DNA of 64,000 bases from Eutreptiella sp. 'Long Island Sound 2002'. Taxonomy: Eukaryota; Euglenozoa; Euglenophyceae; Eutreptiales; Eutreptiaceae. This document shows positions 1 through 9,649 of this stretch, in pieces (the first letter of the stretch is position 1; the number at the start of each line of letters is the position of its first letter). The notes below the pieces were generated by a model. The model was given only the letters and a program-made list of their open reading frames with translations, made no database searches and was not told where the DNA came from. The position numbers were made by a program, and so were the translations under genes. The DNA is taken from the NCBI GenBank assembly GCA_964036045.1, contig OZ038390.1, positions 1,734,045-1,798,044 on the forward strand, written 5' to 3'.

Positions 1-6
1 AAGGAG
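1..6 (+). mobile_element. Last six bases of the left piece of element C, with target-site duplication
   Basis: The window opens with AAGGAG directly before the first LTR of element A. The other LTR of A (ending 30880) is followed by GGAGGACC. In the sister copy B the uninterrupted pol sequence at this point reads CTGAAGGAGGACCTC. The first six bases are therefore the left side of the pol gene of C, and GGAG (3-6 and 30881-30884) is the 4-bp target duplication made when A inserted. The rest of the left half of C lies upstream of the window. Confidence 0.75.
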
Positions 7-2994
7 TGAAGCGGTACCCAGAACCCCATGGCTAGGTTACGGCATACAACCGGTCTCCGGTCCAATAACCCCATGTACGGAAGGGAAGACGCCCGTTGAC
101 GCCCGGTGTGAGCCCGGCGGGAGCGTGTTCCGTGCCGTATAGCCCCGCATCGGCAACCGATGCACCGCCAGCGGAGATTTGTATATCACAACATCAGGAA
201 TCAACAGGGTTTTATTTTCATATTCTTTCCGTCAATTTTTACGCTTCCGTTCTGATATTCACTGTTTTGGCAGCTGGCGGTTAGCTCGCGACTTTAGCGT
301 AACCGCCAGTTTAACTGTTATTAATGGAATATTAAGGGCTGTCCGTGACGAAGGCTCTAAAGTTTTCAGGAATTGCATTGATGCATCCGCAATTTTCACA
401 TTCCACACTCGCAACCTTAATCCGAATTTTTCAGGATGTCGAAATCGGATCTTCGACCTCGACATCCCCGCACTTGATTTGACCTCTTTCGAGTGGACCT
501 ACGTGCTTCCCTATGCACGAATCAACTTTCCTTTTATCTTGCCCTCCATTTGTCTTAGAGATATGGGCAAAACAAAGTTGATTCGTGAGGCCACTTGTGA
601 GGGTCATATCTCGTGCTGCTTGCGAGGAATGACAATAAGGAAACGTGGGATGTATTCACTATACTCCCGACGTAATTTAGGAAGCTTTATATGCCTTGTG
701 TCTCCACACGTGCGCGCTAGTGTAATGGATCATGGTCAAGAGGGTAGAGTTTGCGTTATAACTCTTTGGCCATGATATTGCGTGCGTTAAGATAACTTTC
801 GAGTGTAGCGCGCGAGTGTTGGTATTGCATAGGAACTCTCCTTGAGTTCCTATGAGCGATTGACACAAAGTTATGCCCTTGGAGGGGCATGACATATCGT
901 GGGGGGAGCTACCTTTTGGGGCAATATGTGGTATGTGCCATCTGTTGTGTTGCGTGCCCATTTGGCGGGTCCATCGCTCCAAGCCAAACCCGCCAATGGA
1001 CCTCATATTGCGCAAGCCCCTTCTCCATACTCCCCACGATCAATTGCAAGCCTAACCTTTGTGAAGGGAAGCTTGTGTGGCGATCCCAAAGCGATGCGTT
1101 GGGAGCAAGGTGTGTGTTTTGCAATTTTCCATATTTTCATGTGCCCACTTGGGAAGTAGCGCTCGTAACCTTTCATAGCGCCCTAAGTGGAGCACATATG
1201 TGTGATCGAAGGTCATTGGTATCAAGTCATTGTGTTTAGAAGGATTAGTTGATTGCACGATCCAAGCCGAAGATATTATAATATAATTGTGCACCTTTCA
1301 GGGCACTTTTGTGTGTCTTTGTGCCAATTTTGCCGCTTTTGGCCCGTCATGATGTCAAGTGGCGACCGTGTATCTCAACGTTGCGCTCAATTGACATCAT
1401 GACCCAAGTGGGTTATGAGGGTACATACTTCAGTGCCCAACATATCTGGGACCCAGCGAATAACTCCTCCTGGGCTTGGCATACCGTGGCCGCCATGTTG
1501 GCGATTTGGGACTATCCCAAATCATGGGCTCACTTGGCGACCCTGCCATTTCCAAAACCGGAGGAGTTAGGCGACGCCCCAAAGATATGTTGGACTCATA
1601 CGACTTGATACCAATCCTATGGCACACTCCGGTCCAAGTCGGGCATGTGCCTCATTTGCCCCAACCACGAGTGTGCGCACTTTTGGCCATTTTTAGCGAT
1701 TTTCCACTTTTGCTGCCCGCCGTGCACTATGTTCAGCCCACCCGTGCACGCCGGACGCATGGACCAATGAACCATATATGACATGGGTGTTATGTATATT
1801 GGTCCCCATGGTTCACACATCACGTGGGCGAAGCGGAGCAACCTTCGTTAAGGCGCTAGCCCAAAGTCAGTATGGGTAATTTTGCCATTTTGGCATTTGT
1901 GGACCCAATTGGGATCGTCGCCACGCCAAGTGGCATAGGGATCTGTGGGAGCCAAGGGCATGGGAGTCCCTGTTGGACTCCCGGTGGATCACGTATGGAA
2001 TGGCGGATCCAATCTCCAAGGCGGCGTGGAGATATACTATTGGGAGCACCCCGAATTTTGGCTCATTTCGAGCAGCCAAAATGACCCCTTTTTGGGACCC
2101 CAATTTCAACCCCCCGTGTGGTCAATTAGCGGCCCCATATCTCTCTGCCCATAGAAAGCCCGGACCTAATTTCAAGTTGTACACTCAGATATGAGTCCTA
2201 GGACCTGCCTCCTAACCTGTGAGCCATTGGCCTTGCCCTGGCTGGGCGAGCCACGCGTGGGAATGACGCCAATTTTGGTGATTTTGGCATCATGACCCCA
2301 CTTGACGAATCCGTGTTGCCCTGATGCCGGGACCTCAGAGGGAACCAGGTTGGGTGAGGGCCAGGGAGTTCGTACTCGAAGGGCATAGGGTCAGTTGCCT
2401 CGTCCCTACCTCTGGCGGGTCCGCACGAGGGATCAATTTTGGAGATTTTGGAGCTAATATCAGTTTGGGCTGAAACAGCCCATTTTCAGCTACCAACTCC
2501 TAGGGGATAATGGCGGAGCCATATCTCTGGCTCAGAGAGGAGTTGGAACCTGCCGTTCAAGGAGCATCGGGAGCCATTGTCGGTTGGCCTTGGAGCCCCT
2601 TGGTTTCGAGGAACTCGCCTGTGGCTGGGCGGGACACCCCCCCTATTGGCAGGGTTTCAGGGTCCGGACTGAGCAGGGCATGGGTTGTGTTTGAGCCCCC
2701 GCACCCACCAGCCACTGAGAGGGTCGGACCTGGGATTGGGATACAAGTTAGGATGGAGTGTCTATTGACCTGTGATGCCCTTACCCCAGTCCGGTCTTAA
2801 CCCCATGTGTACATATCCTGATGTGTTGCTGTACATACTTTCGTTCCCTTGTTGCAGAGTGGCAAGGATCCTGAAACGCTTTGTCACATGACACGAGCGT
2901 ATTGATGTCCTTGTGAGCGTAGTGCTTTGCCTGCCTGCTCACCTGTGCGTGTCACCGCAGTGTCCCGTGGCCGGCCCCCCACGGGAAGGCGTCA
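7..2994 (+). repeat. 5' LTR of element A (Ty3/gypsy)
   Basis: This 2988-bp block is repeated in direct orientation at 27891-30880, with several dozen scattered differences (roughly 2-3 percent, not fully aligned). It starts TGAAGCGG and ends GTCA, the usual TG...CA termini. Its first few hundred bases are recognisably related to the LTR of element D read on the minus strand (shared tract around 175-215). Translations within it are not conserved between A and D, so I treat them as noncoding. A long inverted repeat lies at 516-587. An AT-rich stretch at 1274-1288 could hold a TATA-like promoter, but nothing proves it. Confidence 0.9.
516..587 (+). other. Hairpin in the LTR of element A
   Basis: CACGAATCAACTTT at 516-529 is the exact reverse complement of AAAGTTGATTCGTG at 574-587. 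Inside it TTGCCC (539-544) pairs with GGGCAA (565-570). The same hairpin is present in the 3' LTR near 28404-28475. The corresponding place in the LTR of D can also fold, but with different paired bases. Confidence 0.6.
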
Positions 2995-3417
2995 AAAGCG
3001 ATTCACCGCCGCGGGGTTACCCAGCCCTCGCGTGCCACTCGGGGCCACCAACCCCGAGCAGCGCGGCGCAGCTCGCAGCTCGCAGCGCAGCGCAGCGTCT
3101 CGCAGCGCAGCGCAGCGGCTCGCAGCGCCATCCAGCGACAGCGCCGAGTTCGTCACGGAGCCAGCAGCGCCGTCTAGAGCATCGCCCTGACCGCGCCGCG
3201 ACCGTGAACGAAGTGGACTGACCAGGACTCTTGCATCAGCGAGTCCCATCGGCCGACCAGCAAGGCCGCGTCAACCGCCTCCACAACCACCGGCTGACCA
3301 GCACCAGCCGCACTCCCAGCCCAGTGCTGCAGCACCCGCCTCAACAACCACCACCAGTTCGTTGAGTGAAACGAGTGCACACCAAGGACCTCAAGACCAA
3401 GTAGGCCCCCCGCTGCC
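2995..3417 (+). other. Untranslated leader of element A, between 5' LTR and gag
   Basis: This 423-bp leader follows the CA end of the LTR. I see no TGG-type primer binding site at its start, unlike B and D. Its middle (about 3060-3130) is a degenerate repeat of CGCAG/CGCTC words. No supported gene. It ends at a GCTGCCATGG start context for gag. Confidence 0.6.
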
Positions 3418-4182
3418 ATGGTAAACTGGCAAGAAGCGGGCAGGACGTGGCCGCGGCCCCACCCCCATGCGGCACACCTGCTGCGTGGGTTGGTTTGGGA
3501 CCAACACTACCGCCACAGCCAACCCCAGTGCGAAAGCGGCATGCCCGGGAGCTTCGAGCTCCGCACGGACATGGCCCCCGACCGCCTGCAGGCCGTGGAG
3601 GACTGGCTGCGGGCGGAAGGGTTTGCCTTCCGCTTCCAGCAGAGGCGCTGGAGGACCTGGACCCGGCCGGACAGGCCCGGCGAAGGGCTGCGCCCCGACG
3701 GGATTGAGGAGGACGAGGACTCCAACGCGTACCCGTCGGGTGCCACGATCAATGTATCCATGTGGGACATGATCGAGAAGAACTTCCCGGAACCGGGGAG
3801 CGAGCGCAGGCTGCAGGGCAGCAGCAGCGCGTCTCCGGGGAAGGAGAAGCGGTCCGCCGGGGACAGGAAGCGGGACCGGAAGTGGCGGGAGTACCAGGAG
3901 TCCCTGGCCGCCGAAGCCGCCCAAGGCGCCAAGGGCGGAACCCCAGCCCCCAGTCCCCAACGGGCCAATGGTGGTCATCACCCCGGCGACGCCACCCTTG
4001 GTGACTTCATGGAAGTCGCCAAGCAGACCAAGGCCAAGCCCCGTCTGCTGCTCCTGAAGCCCCAGCAGGCCCCAGCAGGCCCCAGCAGCGACGTGGAGTC
4101 GGCCCGACGCAGGAGGATGCCGGCTGACCAGGCCAGCTCCAGCAGCAGCGCCGCTCCCGCCCAAAGGGACGTGCCGCGCGCC

Positions 4183-4218
4183 TGTGAGCGCGCCTGTGGG
4201 ATGCCCTGCAACCTTCGG
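4183..4218 (+). other. Conserved cysteine triplet motif in Gag of element A
   Basis: The codons read C-E-R-A-C-G-M-P-C-N-L-R. Gag of the diverged element D carries the same motif with identical cysteine spacing (C-E-R-R-C-R-K-A-C-N-L-R, 48010-48045), although the surrounding N-terminal sequence is otherwise poorly conserved. It is separate from the zinc knuckle near the Gag C terminus. Function unknown; metal binding or disulfide formation is a guess. Confidence 0.6.
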
Positions 4219-6553
4219 GTTGCCCGGCAACGGGCCACGCAGCGGAATGCTGCCGTGGAGGGCGCCGTTGGCATCGCCCATGAGGAGGCCACCAAGTGGG
4301 GCAGAGGCATGGACTACCACGCCTCGAAAGTGGCAGCCATCGCGGCCGGTCTCACGGCTGCGGCCGCCCATGACGCAGTGGCTGCCTGGATCAGGGCAAC
4401 CGACGAGGAAGCCCGCCGGACGCAGGAGGCCATTGCCTGCAAGGAGGCCGAGGTGAAGGCGCTGGAAGAGGCGCTTGCCCAAGAGAGGGCAAAGAAGGAG
4501 GCGGACGAAAGGGCCCACGCCGAAGCGACGGCTAAGGCCCATGCGGACGCCGCCAAGAAGGACGCCATCGAGGCCGCGCGACGGAAGGTCGCTGAGGACA
4601 GGGCCAAGACGGAGGCGGAATTGGCGGCGTTGGAAGCGGAGAAGGCGCGGCTGCAGCAGACCCGGGAAGCCGAGGCGGCTCGTGCCCGGGAGGAGGCCGA
4701 AAGGCGAGCTGCCGCAGCCACCGCCGCCGCAATGGAGGAGGCAGAGGCCAAACTCCGCCGCGAGACTCCCCGAGGAGGATCACGAGTGGAGACCCTTCGA
4801 AAGCTTTTCGAAGGGGACGCCTCCTCCAAGATGACGCTGGACGAGGTCGAGACGGGCAGCAGTGGGAGCAGTGGCCCCACCGCCCACCAACGGAGGAAGG
4901 GTAAGGGCAAGACCCCCGAGAGGCCACGGAGGCCAGCGGGCGGACACCCCCACAACAGTGACCCCTTCTTCACCGCCAGCGACGGTCCAGCGACAGGGGA
5001 TGAACGAGGCCGCCGACATCGCCAAGTGGTGGCTTGGACGGGCGGAGGAGGCGGAGACTTCCCCATGGAGCCGGAAGGTGAGGATGAGGATCTCCCTCCT
5101 CCCCACCGGAGCTCGGAGTCTTCCGAGACCGAGACGCCCAGGTGGGGCGACATGGACGAGGATGACGACATGGACTTCGGCATCACGAAGAAGCGCCCAT
5201 CCTCGGACCCACCGAGGCGACCCGGCGGAGACCCACCGGGACCCCCTGGCGGAGGACCATCGGGACCCCCTGGAGGACGCCCACCCAGTGGACCCCCTGG
5301 AGACGGACCACCGGGCGGGGGAGGACCCCCTGGACCGGGCGGACCCGGCGGAGGCCCTCCTGGAGGACCCCCTGGGGACCCCGACGACCCACCAGGGAAC
5401 GGCGACCCGGATACCACCTGGCGGTGGATTGTCTACCTCCGCAGGAGGGTCCAGTTCCTCGAGTGCAAGGTAGACACGGGCAAGGGGGAGATGACTCGCA
5501 TCTCCAAGGTCGCCGCGCGCGCGCAGAGAGAGCTGGACATCGCCAGGGCCGAGACCAGGCAGCTGAACACGGTCACCAGCGGCCTGCAGCAGAGGCTGGA
5601 CGCGCTGGAAGCCCGTGGGAGCGTCGGCAGCGACCACCCACCCCTGGAGTCTGGCTCGTCGGACGACGGCTGGGGACCCGGACCAGGTCCAAGCAGACCC
5701 CACGCCCCCGGCGGAGCCCCCAGGAGTCGCCCCAGCGCCAGTGTCCCCTCTCTAACCGCCCGCTCTCACCACAGCGCGGGCCGCCGCAACGAGCGCGTGC
5801 CGCCCGGCAGTGGCAGTGAGGATTGGCGTGATGAGTGGCTCAGCGCGGAGTACCGCAACCGCCGTGCTCCACCGCGGACACCGGTACGCCCCCGGCGCCC
5901 CGCACCAGCCCCTGAGCAGATCCCGGTGGTTGGTGGGCGTTATGGTGGACTCAGGGATGAGGTCCCCAGAGGAGACGTGGACTGGGATGTCGGCGAAGGT
6001 GAGGATCTGGACCTGGACCTGGAGGAGTTCGACATCAGCCCGCCGCGTGGTGTACGACGGCAGGCCGCTGAACGCAGCCGCCGGCGCCGTGATGAGGAGG
6101 CATACATGGAAGGAGTACGGCGTGAACACCTGGGTTCAGCGTACATGGAGGAACCGCGGCGTAGCCACAGGGATTCCATGGAGGAGATGGACGTGGCGGC
6201 CGTGGGAGTCCGTGGGCGAAGCCGATGGGAACCTCGGTCGACCTCGCGGCCGGCTTTCATGGTCTCTAAGGCCGCGGATGCCGCCGTGTGGGAAGACTTG
6301 AAGGACATCAAGCCCCCCATGTACGACGGCAACCCCCTCAACCTCGACCGCTTCTTGGAGAAGCTGGACGATTGGGGGGCAACCGTTACTGAGGACATGC
6401 ATCCCGCAGATGCGGAGAAGTATGTCTTCAGACGGTTCAGGTACCGCCTGCCGGAAGTGCTCGGAGAGCTATACTTCGTGGCGACCAAGGAGGGGAGAAT
6501 CAAGACCCTCAAGGAAGCCAAGAAGTGGCTCAACGAGCAGGAGCGGGTGGACG

Positions 6554-6559
6554 CTCCGC
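6554..6559. repeat. Target-site duplication of element B, left copy (CTCCGC)
   Basis: CTCCGC stands directly left of element B and again directly right of it at 17994-17999. Removing B and one copy restores the reading of A gag for 14 codons, which match D Gag in length. The duplication could be counted as 5 or 6 bp. Confidence 0.75.
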
Positions 6560-7375
6560 CAGAAAAGTTTATAGTGTTTTCAGCACTGTGTTTTTGCTTC
6601 TCCTGCTGCTTGTTGTTGCTGTAGGGTGTCCTGCTGCTGGTTTTGGATGATGAAAAGCTTTTGTTTGTTGAAATACAGTAAAGCCAACTCAATCCAGGAT
6701 AGCCCAAGCCAATAGTATGCAAGGAGAAGGTAATTCAGGATCAAAGCATGAAGGGCTGCAGTGTAAACAGTGAAAGATGATTAGATATTCACAGAAACTG
6801 CAACTCAGGATACAAATGAATGCATATTCACAGAGATAGCTGAAATGTTTTGGGAAAAGAGTTAGAAAACTGCCTCAGGATCACTCTCTCTCCATAGTGC
6901 CATCTTAGGAGATGTGCACTCTTTGTTTTGGGTCCCATATGTGCTGAGGTGGCATGGTATGTGGCGATGAGGTCACTGCCATGTCACATGGGATCTTCCT
7001 ACTCAGTTGGGATCTTCCTACTTAGTTAGGCTGACCGGGAATTGAACCCAGGACCTCTCAAAAAGAGGTGCCTAACCCCCTATGGTGCATACCACTAGGG
7101 CAGATAAGTATTCATGGAAAAACATAGATCATTTCATAGGCTCTACCTTAGGTATGTCAGTGCTCAGTCAACTCAGGAAAAGATGTTTTACTTCTGATTG
7201 AAAGGGGATTAAGGGGTCCACTCCATATCCTGATTGGGTGTTTGGTTCCATAGGTCAAAATGTGTTATCACCACTTTTGGCTGGACCAATACTAAGATAA
7301 AAATGCATGGATGTTCAGTGCATCTCTAATACAACTAGAGTATGTCCTAAAGCAATGGAAAAGCACTTTTTCTTA
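6560..7375 (-). repeat. 3' LTR of element B
   Basis: 816 bp, matching 17178-17993 at a constant offset of 10618. The two differences are near 7129-7132. In element sense it runs from TAAGAAAAAG to AACTTTTCTG, so it lacks the usual TG...CA ends. Boundaries were set from the target duplication on both sides and from the polypurine tract. It contains a tRNA-like segment at 7031-7108. Confidence 0.9.
7031..7108 (-). promoter_or_regulatory. tRNA-like segment with pol III B-box in the LTR of B (3' copy)
   Basis: On the minus strand a 5-bp hairpin ACCTC-TTTTTGA-GAGGT, with a 7-base loop like an anticodon loop, is followed by CTGGG-TTCAATT-CCCGG, an excellent T-arm and B-box (GGTTCAATTCC). Upstream, TAGTGGTATGC resembles an A-box. 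No acceptor stem forms and the variable region is too short, so this is not a functional tRNA gene. It is more likely a tRNA-derived remnant or an internal pol III promoter. Also at 17649-17726 and, in C, at 37050-37127. Confidence 0.5.
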
Positions 7376-7385
7376 CTCCCCCCTT
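7376..7385 (-). other. Polypurine tract of element B
   Basis: In element sense AAGGGGGGAG stands immediately before the 3' LTR, the place where plus-strand DNA synthesis is primed. Element C has the identical tract at 36770-36779. Confidence 0.8.
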
Positions 7386-8668
7386 GTGCTGTGGTGGCCA
7401 CCACTGTCGCATTTTAGGAAAAAGGGAATTTTTCTTGGCCTTTCCTTGGTTTCCACATCTACTTTAAAATACCTACAGTTTCCCTCACACTGAAAAATGG
7501 GCGCTCACCATGGCTGGCGTCCTTTTGCTGCTCTGATTGTACAGTTTCCTACAGAAGACTCAGCGCTCTTGGCGCTGCCGGGGCTCCTGTGGCTTGGTTG
7601 GGTTAGATTGGGAGCATGCCAAACATGTGCATATACATCCCTTCCTCCAAGACGCAGCGTCGACACAACCCAAACGCAAGACACATTATACACACTCGCA
7701 TGGGTTCTCGTAAACCTGCTGGCGACCTGTGACCTGTCTTAGGGCGTAGGGAGTCGAAAAGAAATTAATTTGCCCCTTGGTGGGGTCTTGGTTCTGCTCA
7801 GTCTCTCCAGGCACCTGCGTTTCGGCCCGAACACGGCCTACTCAGCGAGGCTGCGCGTGGGTATCTGCAGAGGCAGGAATGGGAGAATTATGGACGAATC
7901 CACGCAAAAACGAAGCGACGACACCAAAATCCGTCAAATGACGGCGTAGAATTTTTCTGAAACGACACACCTGAGCAGAATCCAATTGTGCATCAAAGGC
8001 ACATTTTTATAGAAATTATAGTCATCTCTGGATTTTTTAAGTCCAGAAATTCATACGCATAAAATGGCGGCGCGCAGGAGCGGCTCCTAGCGAAGCGCCG
8101 GAAAATGGAAAAATAATGGAATTATAAACGTATGTATCACGTAGTCTTGAAAATGACGAGACACACATTAATAAACAAACATACAGATTCCACCCACACT
8201 AATAGAAGCTTCAAAAATTCAAGAATTCGAAAATCAATTGAAAAGACTTCAATGAATCAGGTATAAACTACAGGTATGCTCGTCTTGCATGCCGCATACA
8301 CATTGCTCGTCTCGAGTCTCCGTGACCGAGTCGTGTAGCAGCGTTAACAACGATAACCACGATAGGACGCGGTAGAGGGATTGATTGGAAAGATTGCAGA
8401 TGATTAGCGGTCAGATCAGGGTGATTAGTCATACACACAAGTGCATAGCAACGTTCTTCGCGTGCGCCCCTTTTGTTCTCTCCCCTTGCTTCACTTCCCA
8501 GCGGTAGGTAAGGTAGGTACGCCCAGGCGGGGCCACCCCCTGGTGGAGTCAAGATTGTTGTGGAGATGGGCAGGTTTGCCCACGTGATTGTGCATAGTCG
8601 TGCATGCACACACGCATTAAAGGGTAGGCCACGCGAAGTGCGCACGGTAAACCTTGTTTAGGCTACCC

Positions 8669-8714
8669 AGGGGCTCCTCGGTACGTTCTTTAAGAGAACC
8701 TGAGGAGTCCCTTA
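8669..8714 (-). other. Strong hairpin in the 3' region of element B
   Basis: In element sense GGGACTCCTC pairs with GAGGAGCCCC, and inside that arm GTTCTC pairs with GAAC plus flanking bases around TTAA. The element C copy keeps it near 35333-35382. It could be an RNA element for export, packaging or 3' end formation. The role is inferred only from conservation of the fold. Confidence 0.5.
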
Positions 8715-8755
8715 ACGCTTGCTTGCTTGATAAGGGTAGCTGCTCCATGCAGCGT

Positions 8756-8833
8756 GTTTGCGGACAGCGTATTATAGGGCACACTGAGAAGGGTATAATA
8801 CCTGGAGTGTGCCTTGGTTCCTCCGCCGCAAAC
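8756..8833 (-). other. Interleaved inverted repeats (pseudoknot or switch) in the 3' region of element B
   Basis: Outer arms GTTTGCGG (8756-8763) and CCGCAAAC (8826-8833) enclose two crossed inverted repeats: GTATTATA (8769-8776) with TATAATAC (8794-8801), and GGCACACT (8778-8785) with AGTGTGCC (8806-8813). The order a-b-a'-b' gives either a pseudoknot or two mutually exclusive hairpins. The outer arms are intact in element C (about 35214-35296). The inner arms there have acquired mismatches. Confidence 0.55.
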
Positions 8834-9649
8834 GCCCTTTCATTTGCCTTTGTTTTACAGGTGGGCAGGTAGGGTGAGTGGTGCAGCAGCATTTTTTTTA
8901 TGCCCTGCTAAACAGGGGCGCAGATCACACAAACAAGTAACTCCGCTCCGCCTGTGGCAGAGCAGGGAGTCCGACTTCATCGACATCTGCGCCTTGCACA
9001 CGAGAGCACTCCTTCCCTCCAAGCCCTTGCAGGGGAAACGCGTTGTGGCGTCCCCTGTGAGGCCACAGTTGCTTAGCAGCGCTGTGTTCTCTTGTCATTT
9101 CACAGGTGGGTCGCTAGGACCCTCGAGAACTTTCTCTTCGCAACGCCAAGTAGAGCGTGCGTGTAGGAGTGGTAGTCCTGCGTGGGGGCTAGAGCCAGTT
9201 GCCCAGCGCTCGCCCACCAGGATGGTGCCACTGTAGGGTGTGTAGGACCTGTAGGGGGCGTGTCACTGTCCCACCCTTTTCCTGCAATTTTAGCTGGGTT
9301 GGTGGGCTGTGACAGTGGGTTAGGTTAGTGTTTTTGGCCACATAGCAAACAGGCGTTTTGCATGCCTTCATAGCTTTTGGCCACCCCTCCCTGTAGTAGA
9401 CAGGTAGGTAGGGAAAACAATACCTGGATTAACACTCTGGGTATTCCCCCAAGGTTTTGCGCCAGCACAGAAATTGGGCGCATAGGGGAGGGGAGACCCG
9501 GGGCGTAGCCCGTGGCATCAATAAGCCAACCCTCCAGGTTCAGCAAGGGCGCAGACTTGGGTATAATTAGGACACCACTTCTGCGGCTTGCTCTCAGGAC
9601 CTTAGGACTAGCACACTCACACATACGCTTTGGCAGGTAAGGGTAAGGT

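Larger units (their letters stand above)
3418..6559 (+). pseudogene. gag: gag of element A, 5' part (interrupted by element B)
   Basis: This is the amino-terminal ~1047 codons of a very long Gag, starting at an ATG in a good eukaryotic context. In order it shows: a Cys motif C-E-R-x-C-x3-C-N-L-R (4183-4218), shared with D; a long Glu/Ala/Lys/Arg-rich coiled coil (about 4390-4770); a Pro/Gly-rich collagen-like stretch (about 5200-5400); charged and Arg-rich segments; and a capsid-like domain from about 6290 that aligns with Gag of D (shared YDGNP and ERVDAP). The frame is cut straight after ERVDAP by element B. Codons past 6559 belong to the LTR of B. The rest of gag resumes at 18000. Structural particle protein of a retrotransposon, now broken. 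Confidence 0.85.
7386..9649 (-). other. 3' noncoding region of element B
   Basis: About 2.26 kb between the pol stop and the polypurine tract. The same region is present in element C (34392-36769), so it belongs to the family. Frames here are short and not conserved between B and C, so I see no gene. It contains two strong inverted-repeat structures (8669-8714 and 8756-8833) and an AT-rich half toward the LTR. Confidence 0.7.

Noticed and set aside
1-6. AAGGAG as a polypurine tract before the first LTR
   Set aside because: It resembles the tract at 27880 but lacks the G run. The match to pol of the B family plus the GGAG repeat after the other LTR explains it better as target duplication and flank.
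3391-5703. Long minus-strand frames opposite gag of element A
   Set aside because: Antisense shadows of a GC-rich gene. The plus frame has the start context, coiled coil and homology to D.
7031-7108. A genuine tRNA gene (anticodon UUU) in the LTR
   Set aside because: The acceptor arms do not pair and the variable region is too short, so only a tRNA-like remnant is claimed.
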